Source: Kitagawia praeruptora (taxonomy: Eukaryota; Streptophyta; Magnoliopsida; Apiales; Apiaceae). From it: a DNA stretch of 64,000 bases. Below, one piece after another: positions 1-10,954 of this stretch. The translations under genes and the position numbers were made by a program. Position 1 is the first letter of the stretch. Every line of letters starts with the position of its first letter. Where the stretch lies: contig CM075346.1 of the NCBI GenBank assembly GCA_037693485.1, positions 46,298,001 through 46,362,000 on the forward strand, read 5' to 3'. Under the pieces are notes generated by a model. That model made no database searches. It saw only the letters and a program-made list of their open reading frames with translations, and had not been told where the DNA came from.

Positions 1-49
1 TTTGTTTTCAAGCTGATTCCGGGACGGAATCCTTTTAAGGAGGGGAGAC
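1..49 (+). mobile_element. 3' end of an upstream Tekay internal region (partial)
   Basis: These 49 bases are identical to 10906-10954, which is the end of the pol reading frame (stop at 10919-10921, here at 14-16), a short untranslated stretch and the polypurine tract just before the right LTR. A true 5' LTR would be preceded by host DNA, so this is the tail of another internal region ending at the left LTR. The rest lies outside the window. Confidence 0.9.
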
Positions 50-2529
50 TGTAAGAACCCAGATTTTTGGTAGAATTTAAAACTTTTTATTATGTAATAA
101 TGTGGGAATGAATAGTGGTTATGACTGCGATGTAACGAAGATCTATTAAATGAATGGAACGGATTTGAATTCAATTATTTATATGTCATGCAGAATACTT
201 TTGGTTGCCGGCATAGATAAGAATGATCTATCTCCTAAGAATATAAGTATATTACTTCAAGTAAGATTATTCTTATGTCATCCAAATCAATATCTATTAT
301 AAGTCCAGCGGTTCCGTAAAAAGGTTAAGAAGCACCCGAGAGTGAACCAGGTTCATTTTCCTAATTATAGGAATTAAATAAAAATAAGTGATGAATAGTG
401 ATTTTGGTGGAATTTGGAATATTATTATAATAATGTTATACCCGGTATTCGGAACGGATTTCTGAGTTCGTATTAGTGATCCAGGAAGAATATAAGTGTA
501 TGTAAAAGCTGTCGGATTCAGAAAAAGAGCACTTTCATTTTCTCCGAGATTTCCCTGGACACTGCAAGACTTAAGGATTGATAAAAGGGAATTAAGGAAT
601 TTAAATTCGAGAAGTATTAAGAAAGATGAGGAATAGTATTATAAATATTAAGAAGGTTTTCGGTAAAACCCTAACTAGAAACAAATGAGTTATTCCCTCG
701 AACGATCAACGAATTAAGCAATAAACGGACAAGGAATCAAGCAGAGGAGGCAAGATGCATGCATGTGTGCAAGTGACAAATATCTAGAAACCATATAGTT
801 ACTTAAGTAACCAATACTTAGTGAATCAACTAAGTACTTAGAAAACAAACCACTTGGTTAAGCCTTAACCATCCAATCTTCAACACTTGTCATGGTAAAT
901 CCTCATCCAACAATGCACACTTTAATAAAGGTGTTTTAAGATGAGATATTATCTAAATCAAACCACTTTATGCATTATTATCAAAATCAACCAAGCAAAA
1001 CACCACTTTCTCTCCTTTCCTTTTACATTCGGCCTAAGCTAAATTCAAAAGAAGAAATCCATCTTCCACTCCTTATTTGATCTCCAAACTTTTATGGTGA
1101 GACTTACATTTCATAAAAGTGATCTCCTAAAAATTTCAAAGCCAAACACCTTTGTTTCCATTTTCAAAGAATTCATCCAAGAGGAGGGTGAATAGTGATT
1201 CTATGAACTAATCTTGTTTTTTCTTGTTTTTCATGGTTGATTTAGCAAGCTTAAGCACCTCTAAGGATCATACCAAGCATAGTGAGGCTAGATCATACTC
1301 CAAGGAAGGTATAGCAACTTGACACCCTAGACTTTACTTTGAGATTTTGCATGATCTTGGTGGGTTTTAGTATAAGATGTGATATTAGCATGATTATGAG
1401 CATGATTGTGGTTTAGATTTGTTAAATGTTAAGAATAGTTTAGATGAACGGAAAGGCATTGCTTGGCCTCAGTTCATGGTGATATATCATGTATATGTTG
1501 TTTGGGATGGATACCTTGATTATTGGAAGGTTTGGAATTTAGATATATTCGATTTATAGCCGTCGTAATGCCGAAATTTCGTTAACATTAAGAACACGAA
1601 TTTGACAGAAGGTTTAACTCACTGATTAGCTTCGACTTTTGCCATGATTAGCTAGATTATGTTATGAGCTTCGTTTTGATATAAAGATCGCATGAAACGG
1701 ACTTACGGTTTAGGAGTTATGATTAAATTCGTAAAAGTGGTTCGGAACCGTAATCAAAAGTTCGTAATTGAAATTGATTCCCTTTAATTTTGTTTAATCA
1801 GTGGCGAATCGTGATAATTAAATAATAGAGAGAAAAAGGAAGGTGTGGGAGAAGACCGCATGTCAAATGGATCGTTTTCCGATTTTATAAAAATGTTCGA
1901 ATCTAGGTTAAGTACGAAAGTACCCCTAAGAGGCATACTTGGTTATAACTTCGGTAAACCACTTAGAAAACGATCGATAAATATCGAGGTCTAATCTTTC
2001 GACTTTAAAACTTATACGATTTAAATACTTACCATATGTAAGTGTAATGTCATGCTTTAGTAACGAACAAGTATCGGGTAATAAAAGCAATAGTAAGAGT
2101 GAATTAAAGGGGTATAACGAAACGACTCGAAAACGTGTTTCGAATTAAGTTAAGTTTATACGTAACCTTTTTAAAGGTGTTAAGTGATTAATCCCGAATG
2201 CCTTGGCTAATTATAGATCATCAGGCTGACCCGGGACACGCTACTACTACCCCTACTCGTACTCGATTTCCAGGCAAGTTTTCGAACCTTTCTTTTTAAA
2301 GGCTGTTGTTGTGAATATATATATATGTATGTGTTTTCAGTATACATATGCCATAGCATGCATGCCTATTCTCGAATTATTTTGAAATGCTTGTTCCCTA
2401 AATTATTGTTGGCTTATAAGCTAGATAGTTATATATCAGTTATAAGCCGAAAATTATTTAGACCCTTAATCGAAGGGCAGTGAACCTCATTCTTTGATTA
2501 TAGACCGGGAGTCGATATTCCTTGATATA

Positions 2530-3230
2530 TTGATATTATTTTCAGAGGAAATATTTAAGTAAATATTTTCCATTTGTTATCCGGCGAATATTGTTGGGAT
2601 ATTCCTTGAGATTATTTAATAAATATTATTCGGATTGTTCGTCAGTTGCTTATTTATTCGAGGAATATTATATGATTAATATTCATCTAAAAGTCGATTA
2701 AATATTCGAATATTATTTCGAACTCTCAATTAAGTTATTCATTCTTATTTACTCGATAAATATTATTTTGAATATTCATTCGAGTTTATTTAATTAATGA
2801 ATATTATTTTAATATTCATTCGAGTCTTATTTATTTAAATGAATATTATTTCGAATATTCATTCGATCTCTATTTATTTTATAAATATTAGTTGAGCACT
2901 GATTCGAACTTCAGTTATTCGATAAATATTATCTTCGACATTCAGTTAAAGTCAATTCTATTATTGAACATGATTTTAAATATTCATTCGATATTCATTT
3001 CTTCGATAATTATTATTAAGTCGAATATTCATTATTTATTCAATGAATATGGTCTCAAGTATTCAATCGATAATTACTTCATCAATAAGTATCATTTTTA
3101 AGTTGAATATTCATTATTTATTCAATGAATATTAGTTCAAATATCCATTTGACGATTATTTCATCAATAAAATACTATTATTATTAATAGGAATATTCAT
3201 TATTCGTCCAATGAATATTATTATTCTGAA
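2530..3230 (+). repeat. A+T-rich imperfect repeats inside the LTR
   Basis: Many diverged copies of a motif resembling GAATATTATTTCGAATATTC, with TTCATTCGA and TTATTTATT linkers, follow each other, and many are locally self-complementary. The same block lies at 13435-14135 in the right LTR. Apparent ORFs here (for example 2892-3101) are low-complexity by-products. Confidence 0.7.
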
Positions 3231-4208
3231 CAGTTATTCAAAGATTATTCCGAGCAACACCTTTCCAATACCCGTGACTCAAGAAATATTCTTGGAATAT
3301 TTATTTAATTCTTCTAACTCGTTTCAAAGATACTTGGTGTCATTCACGTAGTATCATCGACCTCCGAACGTTATATAAATTATTACAGAGTCTTATTAAT
3401 ATTATTATATTATCAAGGAAGGTTCTCAGTGATTTCATTCTCCCTTCGATTCTATTATAAGGGAACCTTACTTGAGGAATGTTATTTACCTTGTGACTGC
3501 CCGGTCATAAATTATTCGTTCACTCGCAACTTGGTTGCTATCATTCCTGGCATTACGTGTACCCACTCATTATTCGAGGGGAAAGAATGTTGGAACAAGT
3601 CATTATCCATTAACAAGCAGTAGCTTGGGAAATATTGGTAAATTTTCCTTTCCATTTAGATATGACTACCGGTGGAGTCTTATCAACAAGTATTATACTT
3701 GGGGAAAGGGGGACAAACTTTATGTTTCAAAGTTATGGGTATGGAATGAACTAGGAGACGCGTAAGTGGCCGAGTGGCGCCGGTCCAGCAATAGCCCAAC
3801 CGTTGGCTTAGGAGTTCCAAAGGGCGGTAAACAAGTAAATCCGTCGGAGCTACCTTCTACATGTAGAGAACGACTGATGAGATGCATGACATACGGCTGA
3901 TCCCCGTAAACGTCAGGGCATCTGGCGCGGCAATGCTCCCGTATTAGTTCATCACTCAATGTTGGAAATTTTCTGCAACATCATCATAGTTGGCAGAGTT
4001 TGAAAAGTACTTCAAACTGGAATTGCAATATCATTCTGCAAGTTCCTATTTTTATGAAAATGATGCTATCTTGCTTATTTTGGCATAGCATATGCTTCCA
4101 CAAAATATACATTTATTGAGTTACCTTGTAACTTCATCCTTTATATTAAACTGGCAATATTTTCTCTAATGCATGGCATATGATTTCAAACATATCTTTG
4201 AACTGTCT

Positions 4209-4234
4209 TATATATTACTGCACAGTTATATATT
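4209..4234 (+). promoter_or_regulatory. Candidate TATA boxes of the Tekay LTR promoter
   Basis: Two TATATATT octamers lie at 4209-4216 and 4227-4234, about 445-470 bp from the LTR end. Initiation about 30 bp downstream would place the R region start near 4240-4265, just before the ATG at 4270. The position suits the long-U3, short-U5 layout of plant LTRs. No transcript evidence is available, and A+T-rich DNA produces such octamers by chance. Confidence 0.4.
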
Positions 4235-4269
4235 GTTGGTGGGCTGTTGCTCACCCTTGCTTATTTATT

Positions 4270-4377
4270 ATGTCACAACAACAGCTAGGTCACATGGCCC
4301 GCGTCAGGCGCACTCGGCGCAAGCAGGTTACCCGCCCCGCAGGGCTACCCGTTGATATCATTGCTGCCATTGCTGAG
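4270..4377 (+). CDS. Possible LTR-encoded first exon of the accessory ORF (36 codons)
   Basis: The frame opens with ATG at 4270 and encodes a short basic peptide rich in Arg/Lys (motif MARVRRTRRKQ) followed by hydrophobic IIAAIAE. After codon 36 comes GAG|GTAGCA, a plausible plant splice donor at 4378; unspliced, the frame stops three codons later. Base composition is noticeably more G+C-rich than the surrounding LTR. Splicing to the acceptor at 4836-4837 would join it in frame (phase 0) to the acidic ORF at 4838-5776. Seen: the frame, donor and acceptor. Inferred: that they are used. It could instead be a chance ORF or a leader uORF. Confidence 0.4.
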
Positions 4378-4683
4378 GTAGCATAGCTCAGCAGCCTTGA
4401 TTTCCAGTTTACTTATATGTATCAATAATGGTTAATCAACGGCTAAACTTTTAAACTTATGATGTTATCCTTTTGGCTTGTAATAACTTTTATTCGTAAA
4501 CCAGTAATGCAAGACTTATTTCAATTTCATCTCTGGGACTATAACTGTGTGTGTGTGAGTGGTTCTTATTGTGGGGTCACAGCAGGTGATTTATTTATTG
4601 TGGACTCAAGTAAAGTACTAATCATGGAAAATAAGACCGTAACGACCCGATCCCGGACCCCGGATCTGGGGATGTTACAGAAA

Positions 4684-4695
4684 TGGTATCAGAGA
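4684..4695 (+). other. Primer binding site, initiator tRNA-Met type
   Basis: TGGTATCAGAGA begins four bases after the LTR end. It matches the usual plant tRNA-iMet PBS (TGGTATCAGAGC) in its first 11 bases, and is the expected site for minus-strand DNA priming. Confidence 0.9.
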
Positions 4696-4837
4696 GAGAG
4701 TTATAAATCCCAAGAGATGATGCGACGCTATACAATAATAAATTCACTAAGATAATAAGAACTCTTGCCAAGTTCACTTAAAACCCTTATGGGAACTTTT
4801 AAGTATCATGATAGTAATACAATTCGTCATTGTGTAG

Positions 4838-5776
4838 GCGAGCGACATGTCGGATCCAGAGGAGTATGAGAGACAGCACGATGATGCGATCCAGGCCGCC
4901 GAGGGCTCGGCGATGGTAGATTCAGATGCTGATACTGATGTTGTTGAGTCAGAGGAGGAGGACCCTGAGGTCCAGGTGGATGCTGATACTGATGTCATGG
5001 AGTCAGAGGATGAGGACCCTGAGGAGGTCCAGGTTGATGCTGATACTGATGTTGTTGAGTCAGAGGAGGAGGTCCAGGCCGTAGGGAATGCTGAGTTAGT
5101 TGCTGAGGATGTTGATGATGAGGACCCTGAGGAGGACCAGCTTATACCTGAGGGTAGAGAGATTGGGGAGGACTTTTGGGTTGTGACTCAGATTAGGACT
5201 TTGGAGGAGGATACTGACATGACCACAGATCAGGTAGTACCGGTAGATGAGGGTGCCGAGGGAGATGTTGACGAGCCAGTAGTTGGTGTTGTAGGGAGTT
5301 CTGGACTTCTTGTGCCACTCCTCTCTGATGAGAGAGCCCCTACCCCGCCACCACTACCTATGAGCCCAGTGTCAGATGAGTTTGAGGCATTGACCCCAGA
5401 GCCACAGCAGGCAGAGGCTGCCCTTCCAGCAGATCCGGCCCCTCCACCCCATGGTCCGACAGGGGACGTCCCAGCATGTTTTCACCACTATGTTGTAGGC
5501 AGACTTACTTCTGAGGTAGCCGTGGCTGAGGCCAGGCTGGCAGAGTCCCGCAGAGAGCTAGCCGCAGAGAGAGAGGCCCGGTTGAGGCACCTGGGTGGTA
5601 GGCATGCCAGAGCTAGAGATATGTATAGGCAGGTGACTGGCATAGAGCTGAGGGCCCGTGTGAGGGTGCGACAGTTACCCAGTGATGGGCATGGCATGGT
5701 ATCCAGGGCTGATGCAGAGGAGATTTTCCGCCTTGCTATGAGGAGGGTTCTAGATTTGACCCGCCGTCGTGGCTGA
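4838..5776 (+). CDS. Accessory acidic ORF upstream of gag (309 aa from ATG 4847)
   Basis: I do not recognise this protein. From the ATG at 4847 it has 309 residues. The N-terminal third is strongly acidic and holds three imperfect copies of a DADTDVVESEEE-like unit (about residues 24-80). The middle is acidic, then Pro-rich (about 160-205). The C-terminal quarter (about 215-309) is Ala/Glu/Arg-rich, likely helical or coiled-coil, and basic. The frame is closed by a TAG that is itself part of the splice-like acceptor TGTAG at 4833-4837, so the open frame begins exactly where an exon would. G+C content is high. It lies between PBS and gag, where Ty3/gypsy elements normally have only leader sequence. 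Extra ORFs are known in some plant elements; whether this one is shared cannot be decided here. Confidence 0.7.
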   Translation, partial: ASDMSDPEEYERQHDDAIQAAEGSAMVDSDADTDVVESEEEDPEVQVDADTDVMESEDEDPEEVQVDADTDVVESEEEVQAVGNAELVAEDVDDEDPEEDQLIPEGREIGEDFWVVTQIRTLEEDTDMTTDQVVPVDEGAEGDVDEPVVGVVGSSGLLVPLLSDERAPTPPPLPMSPVSDEFEALTPEPQQAEAALPADPAPPPHGPTGDVPACFHHYVVGRLTSEVAVAEARLAESRRELAAEREARLRHLGGRHARARDMYRQVTGIELRARVRVRQLPSDGHGMVSRADAEEIFRLAMRRVLDLTRRRG

Positions 5777-6199
5777 CTGCAGGGATAGTGATGTATTGGT
5801 CTAGTTGTCTAGTCTTGTACGGTCATAGTAGTGCCGATTTTTGGTAGGGATAGTTTCAGCTTGTAGATCCCTGTTGCAGACTAGAAAGATAGACAGCTTA
5901 TTTCACTTTTGACTAGTTGTTATTCGGATGGTTGTATTTCGTTTAAAACTGTTGTTGTATGTCGGATGTTGTACCGTTTGGTACTTGGTATATATTTATT
6001 TCCCTTTTCAGTCATTTCAGTTTTCTTATGACGCGATCACTAGTTTATTATATTAAATCTGTCCGTACTGCTTTCGACTAAAACTACCATGATATATAGA
6101 ACTGTGGGATCCTAAATCCATTTATGCATCGATATTGTGAGGAAAACCCTCTGAAATAGGTAAATAAACCTAATGTATATTTTCCAAATTTTCAGTAAA
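5777..6199 (+). other. Spacer between accessory ORF and gag
   Basis: No gene is seen. The spacer is T-rich and ends with a polypyrimidine-like stretch and TTTTCAG (acceptor-like AG at 6194-6195), four bases before the gag ATG at 6200. That makes a spliced gag mRNA possible. A donor-like AG|GTAAAT at about 6158 is too close for a normal plant intron. Confidence 0.4.
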
Positions 6200-9100
6200 A
6201 TGCCACCAAGAAGAATGGGTACTAGGGCTAACCCTCACGAATCTACTGACCAAGAAAGTCACAATCAACATGAGGAAAATTTTGAGTATAATGAAGAACA
6301 GGATCAGGACTATAATGAGCAGGAGGATTCCCTTTATGGGATGGGGGATGAAACTTTCTATACTGCAGAGTTTGAAGAGGAAATAGAAGAAGGGGAAACT
6401 GAAGTCGAACATCAGGGGGAGAACCAGGGCGGAAACCCCATGGGACAATTTATGGATCTGCTCAGGCAGAATTTGAACCAATATCCCCAACCACCCCAAG
6501 GAAACAACACCACTGTGGCCAATTCCTTTAGGGCCTTCAAGTCCCTCAAACCCCCAGAGTTTCACGGATCGGCTGACCCCGTAGAGGCAAGGGCCTGGGT
6601 CAAGGAAATGGAGAAATCTTTCGAGATTCTGAGTATTGGGGAAGCCCAAAAGACTGTCTTTGCTACCTACTTGCTAAAAGGAGAGGCCAACTATTGGTGG
6701 GAAGCTAAGAAGAATATGGAGACCGATGCTATTGTAACCTGGGATAGGTTTAAACAATTGTTTCTAGAGAAGTATTTCCCAAAGTTTATGAAAACCCAGA
6801 TGGAACTTAAGTTTTTGGAACTGAAGCAGAACAACTTGTCAGTGGCTGATTATGAAGCCAAGTTTACTGAGCTATCAAGATTTGTACCAGAGTTTGTGGA
6901 CACTGAAGAAAAGAAAGCTAACAGGTTTCAGCAAGGGCTAAAACAGTGGATTCAGAACAGAGTGGCAGTTTTAGAGATTAATGATTATGCCACCTTGGTA
7001 CAAAAGGCAACCATTGTGGAAGCAGGTAGTGATCAGGCACAGAGAGAAAGAGAAAAAGGGGGATTAAAGAGAAAGCACGCCAGTATGGGCGGAGGTTCCG
7101 CAGGAGGAAGACCCCCGAATAGGTTCAACCGAGGAGCAGTTTCCTTACCTGGGAGGCGTGTTGGGTTTAAACCATCTGAGAATGCAACTGTGAGCCAGGG
7201 CGGCCAACAAGCAGGAGTGTCCCGTTCCCATCATTCCAGACCTCCACTACCAGTATGTGCCACTTGTGGGAAGAGACATTCCGGGGTGTGTACTCAGAAA
7301 CAGACGGTCTGTTATAAGTGTGGGCGAGCAGGCCACTATGCCCATCAGTGTACCGCGATTGCTCCTACTGCCAGCAAAGGCACTACTTGTTTTCAGTGTG
7401 GTCGTCCAGGTCACATGAGAAGGGATTGCCCAATGAACAAACCAGCAGCCTCAGGGGCAAGCAGAGCTGCCTCCAACAAGCCACCAACTGCTAGAACTTT
7501 TAACATGACAGTGCAAGATGCCGTGAGGAACACGGATGTGATAGCAGGTACATTTTCCCTCAATTCAGTCAGTGCAAATGTTTTATTTGATTCTGGGGCA
7601 ACTAAGTCTTTTATATCTAGAGATTTTGCACATAAATTGAAACTTAAAACTCAACCACTAAGGGAGTCTTTGCAAGTAGAGATAGCTAATCAGGAAGTCG
7701 TTCCAGTTAATCAGATTCACTCCGATTGCAAAATAGAAATAGGAGGACGATCCTTCTGTGTTGATTTGATCCCTTTTAAGCTAGGGGAATTCGATGTTAT
7801 TTTGGGAATGGACTGGTTGTCTCGTAATAATGCGCAAATAGATTGTAAAGGGAAAAAGGTTAAGTTGAAAACCCCAGGAAATAAGGAAATAGTATTTAAA
7901 GGGTTACGACAAACCCAAACCATTCTAACCATGGCGCAGACCAAGAGACTGCTACGAAAAGGAAACGAAGCTTATTTAGCTTACGTTATCGACACCCAAA
8001 AAGAGGCGCCCAGGATACAAGATATTCCGGTGGTTAACGAATTTGAAGATGTGTTTCCTGAAGATCTTCCTGGATTACCACCAGATAGAGTGATTGAGTT
8101 TGCTATCGAGTTAGCCCCGGGGACGGCTCCAGTTTCAAAGGCCCCATACCGATTAGCACCAGTGGAAATGAAAGAGCTAGCAAAGCAATTACAGGAATTG
8201 TTGGATAAGGGTATGATAAGACCCAGTGTGTCGCCTTGGGGCGCACCAGTATTATTCGTCAAGAAAAAGGACGGGAGTATGAGGTTATGCATCGACTATC
8301 GGGAGTTGAATAAGCTAACAATAAAGAATAAGTACCCGTTGCCCAGAATTGATGATTTGTTTGACCAGCTAAGAGGAGCTGTGTATTTCTCCAAGATTGA
8401 CTTGAGAACCGGATATCACCAGCTGAAGATCAAACCTGAAGATATTCCAAAGACTGCATTCCGTACTAGGTATGGACATTATGAGTTCTTGGTGATGTCG
8501 TTCGGATTGACCAACGCCCCAGCAGCTTTCATGGATTTAATGAATAGAGTGTTCAAGGAATATTTGGACCAGTTTGTTATAGTCTTTATTGATGATATTT
8601 TGATCTACTCAAAGACAGAGGAAGAACACGCTGAACATTTGAGGATAACCTTAGAGACGCTCCGGAAAGAGCAATTATATGCCAAATTCTCAAAGTGTGA
8701 GTTCTGGAAAAATGAAGTACAATTTTTAGGGCACGTAATTAACAAAGAAGGAGTGCTAGTTGACCCCTCCAAGATAGAGGCAGTTTCAAATTGGGAGCGA
8801 CCAACCACTCCAACAGAGGTAAGGAGTTTCATAGGGTTAGCAGGATATTATAGACGATTTGTTCAAGATTTTGCAAAGATTGCAGCCCCGTTAACTCGAC
8901 TTACCCGGAAAACTGAGAAATTTGAATGGACTGAAAAATGCGAGAAGAGTTTTCAAGAGCTGAAGAAGAGGTTGGTAACGGCCCCAGTATTGGCGTTGCC
9001 TGATGGAAAAGGAGATTTCGTGATTTACAGTGATGCTTCACATAAAGGATTGGGATGCGTGCTTATGCAGCACGACAAGGTAATAGCATATGCGTCAAGA

Positions 9101-10921
9101 CAATTGAAGGATTACGAGATCCGATACCCCACCCATGATCTGGAATTAGCAGCAATTGTTTTTGCCTTAAAAATTTGGAGGCACTACTTGTATGGGGAGA
9201 AGTGTGAGATTTACACTGACCATAAGAGCCTCAAGTACATTTTTACGCAGAAAGAGCTTAACATGCGCCAGAGAAGATGGCTAGAGCTAATCAAGGATTA
9301 CGACTGTGAGATTCGTTACCACCCGGGCAAAGCCAATGTGGTGGCTGACGCCCTTAGTAGGAAAGAGAAGCTCAAAATGATAACTACAGAGGAAGAATTG
9401 ATAAAAGATTTTGAGAGGCTGGAAATTGAGATTAAGATACCTGAAGAAGGTCAAGAAAAGTTAATGGAAATTCGGATCCAGCCTCTACTGTTGGAAAAGA
9501 TTAAGTTATGCCAAGAACAAATGATGGAAGCAGAAAAGAACTCGACAGAGGAGTTAATGACTGGGGAAGAAATAAAATGTGAAAAAGATAAGGGAGGAAT
9601 CATGAGATATATGTGGAGGATATGGGTCCCAAACGATCAGGAACTTAAGGAAGAAATTCTATATGAGGCACACAACTCAGGATACTCAGTGCACCCCGGC
9701 AGCACCAAGATGTATAGAGATTTGAAAGAGTACTACTGGTGGCCCAACATGAAAAAGGACGTGGTAGAATGGGTAAGCAAATGCTTGACTTGCCAGAAAG
9801 TGAAAGAAGAGCACCAGAGGCCTAGTGGACTTCTGCACCCCTTGGAGATTCCCGAATGGAAATGGGAACATATAGCTATGGACTTCGTAGTAGGTTTACC
9901 AAGGACCAAAGCAAATCATGATGCCATATGGGTGATTATAGACCGACTAACAAAGTCAGCTCACTTCCTACCGATCAACGAAAGATACACGGTTGATAGG
10001 CTTGTAGATATCTACCTCAAAGAGATAGTGGCGCGACATGGAGTCCCAGTCGCCATAGTATCTGACAGAGATCCCAGATTTAACTCCAGGTTTTGGAGGA
10101 GCTTTCAGGAATGTGTGGGAACCAGGCTAAACATGAGTACAGCTTACCATCCCCAGACAGACGGACAAAGTGAAAGGACCATCCAGACACTAGAAGATAT
10201 GTTGAGAGTCTGTGCTATAGACTTTAAGGGAAATTGGGATGATCATTTGCCATTGATTGAGTTCTCCTACAACAATAGCTTTCATTCAAGCATAGGGATG
10301 CCGCCTTATGAGGCCCTTTATGGAAGGAAATGCCGATCTCCCTTATATTGGGATGAAGTTGGAGAGCGAAAGATGCTCGGGCCTGAGATGGTCCAACGGA
10401 CTAAAGATGCAGTGGATCTAATCAGAGGACGGCTGGTAGCAGCCCAAGACCGACAAAAGAAATATGCCGACTTAGCCCGGAAAGGAAAAGAATATGAGGT
10501 GGGAGACCTAGTGTTCTTGAAGGTATCTCCTTGGAAGGGTTTAATGAGGTTTGGAAAGAAAGGGAAGCTGAGCCCTAGATATATTGGGCCATTTGAGATC
10601 TTAAGACGTATTGGGGAGCTAGCTTATGAACTGGCATTACCCCCAAACCTGCAGCAAGTGCACAATGTGTTCCATGTCTCAATGCTAAGGAAATATAACC
10701 CAGATGCCAAGCACGTAGTGGAATATGAGCACGTGGACATGCAACCAGACTTGACCTACGTAGAGCAACCTGTGGAAATCATGGACAGAAAAGATCAAGT
10801 GCTCCGAAACAAGGTCATCAAGCTTGTCAGAGTTTTATGGCAGAATCACAACATAGAAGAATCAACCTGGGAGCTAGAAAGTGCAATGATGGAAAAGTAC
10901 CCCCATTTGTTTTCAAGCTGA
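6200..10921 (+). CDS. gag-pol: Tekay gag-pol polyprotein, intact (1573 aa)
   Basis: I chose the ATG at 6200 (MPPRRMG); the frame is open a little upstream. Order by residue: acidic N-terminus (1-90); Gag domain (about 115-280); two CCHC knuckles near 370 (CYKCGRAGHYAHQC) and 396 (CFQCGRPGHMRRDC); protease DSGA near 463; RT with FIDD near 796; RNase H with SDASHKG and TDHKSL; integrase with an HHCC zinc site (about 1157-1200) and DDE residues in MDFVVG, SDRDPRF and QTDGQSER; C-terminal chromodomain (about 1518-1565). The chromodomain is thought to guide integration to heterochromatin. Gag and pol share one frame with no frameshift or stop between them, as in other plant chromoviruses. No disabling change is seen, so the element may be autonomous. 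Confidence 0.96.
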   Translation: MPPRRMGTRANPHESTDQESHNQHEENFEYNEEQDQDYNEQEDSLYGMGDETFYTAEFEEEIEEGETEVEHQGENQGGNPMGQFMDLLRQNLNQYPQPPQGNNTTVANSFRAFKSLKPPEFHGSADPVEARAWVKEMEKSFEILSIGEAQKTVFATYLLKGEANYWWEAKKNMETDAIVTWDRFKQLFLEKYFPKFMKTQMELKFLELKQNNLSVADYEAKFTELSRFVPEFVDTEEKKANRFQQGLKQWIQNRVAVLEINDYATLVQKATIVEAGSDQAQREREKGGLKRKHASMGGGSAGGRPPNRFNRGAVSLPGRRVGFKPSENATVSQGGQQAGVSRSHHSRPPLPVCATCGKRHSGVCTQKQTVCYKCGRAGHYAHQCTAIAPTASKGTTCFQCGRPGHMRRDCPMNKPAASGASRAASNKPPTARTFNMTVQDAVRNTDVIAGTFSLNSVSANVLFDSGATKSFISRDFAHKLKLKTQPLRESLQVEIANQEVVPVNQIHSDCKIEIGGRSFCVDLIPFKLGEFDVILGMDWLSRNNAQIDCKGKKVKLKTPGNKEIVFKGLRQTQTILTMAQTKRLLRKGNEAYLAYVIDTQKEAPRIQDIPVVNEFEDVFPEDLPGLPPDRVIEFAIELAPGTAPVSKAPYRLAPVEMKELAKQLQELLDKGMIRPSVSPWGAPVLFVKKKDGSMRLCIDYRELNKLTIKNKYPLPRIDDLFDQLRGAVYFSKIDLRTGYHQLKIKPEDIPKTAFRTRYGHYEFLVMSFGLTNAPAAFMDLMNRVFKEYLDQFVIVFIDDILIYSKTEEEHAEHLRITLETLRKEQLYAKFSKCEFWKNEVQFLGHVINKEGVLVDPSKIEAVSNWERPTTPTEVRSFIGLAGYYRRFVQDFAKIAAPLTRLTRKTEKFEWTEKCEKSFQELKKRLVTAPVLALPDGKGDFVIYSDASHKGLGCVLMQHDKVIAYASRQLKDYEIRYPTHDLELAAIVFALKIWRHYLYGEKCEIYTDHKSLKYIFTQKELNMRQRRWLELIKDYDCEIRYHPGKANVVADALSRKEKLKMITTEEELIKDFERLEIEIKIPEEGQEKLMEIRIQPLLLEKIKLCQEQMMEAEKNSTEELMTGEEIKCEKDKGGIMRYMWRIWVPNDQELKEEILYEAHNSGYSVHPGSTKMYRDLKEYYWWPNMKKDVVEWVSKCLTCQKVKEEHQRPSGLLHPLEIPEWKWEHIAMDFVVGLPRTKANHDAIWVIIDRLTKSAHFLPINERYTVDRLVDIYLKEIVARHGVPVAIVSDRDPRFNSRFWRSFQECVGTRLNMSTAYHPQTDGQSERTIQTLEDMLRVCAIDFKGNWDDHLPLIEFSYNNSFHSSIGMPPYEALYGRKCRSPLYWDEVGERKMLGPEMVQRTKDAVDLIRGRLVAAQDRQKKYADLARKGKEYEVGDLVFLKVSPWKGLMRFGKKGKLSPRYIGPFEILRRIGELAYELALPPNLQQVHNVFHVSMLRKYNPDAKHVVEYEHVDMQPDLTYVEQPVEIMDRKDQVLRNKVIKLVRVLWQNHNIEESTWELESAMMEKYPHLFSS

Positions 10922-10941
10922 TTCCGGGACGGAATCCTTTT

Positions 10942-10953
10942 AAGGAGGGGAGA
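10942..10953 (+). other. Polypurine tract of Tekay element
   Basis: AAGGAGGGGAGA ends one base before the right LTR and would prime plus-strand DNA. The same tract stands at 37-48 before the left LTR. Confidence 0.85.
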
Positions 10954-10954
10954 C

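Larger units (their letters stand above)
50..4679 (+). repeat. Left LTR of Tekay element (4630 bp)
   Basis: It starts TGTAAGAACCC directly after the polypurine tract and ends GGGGATGTTACA just before the PBS. It aligns without gaps to 10955-15584 (offset 10905). I spotted four substitutions: 1323 C/A, 2265 G/A, 2450 A/G and 3820 A/G. Short ORFs inside it occur identically in the right LTR and are not convincing genes, apart from the small reading frame at 4270-4377. The first 2.5 kb is non-repetitive U3-like sequence. Confidence 0.95.

Noticed and set aside
2892..4355. Short ORFs in the Tekay LTR (and their copies at 13797-15260)
   Set aside because: Low-complexity or very short, with no family features. 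Only the 4270-4377 frame has splice and composition support.
6170..10921. Minus-strand ORFs across the Tekay gag-pol
   Set aside because: They are shadows of the long sense frame; domain evidence is entirely on the plus strand.
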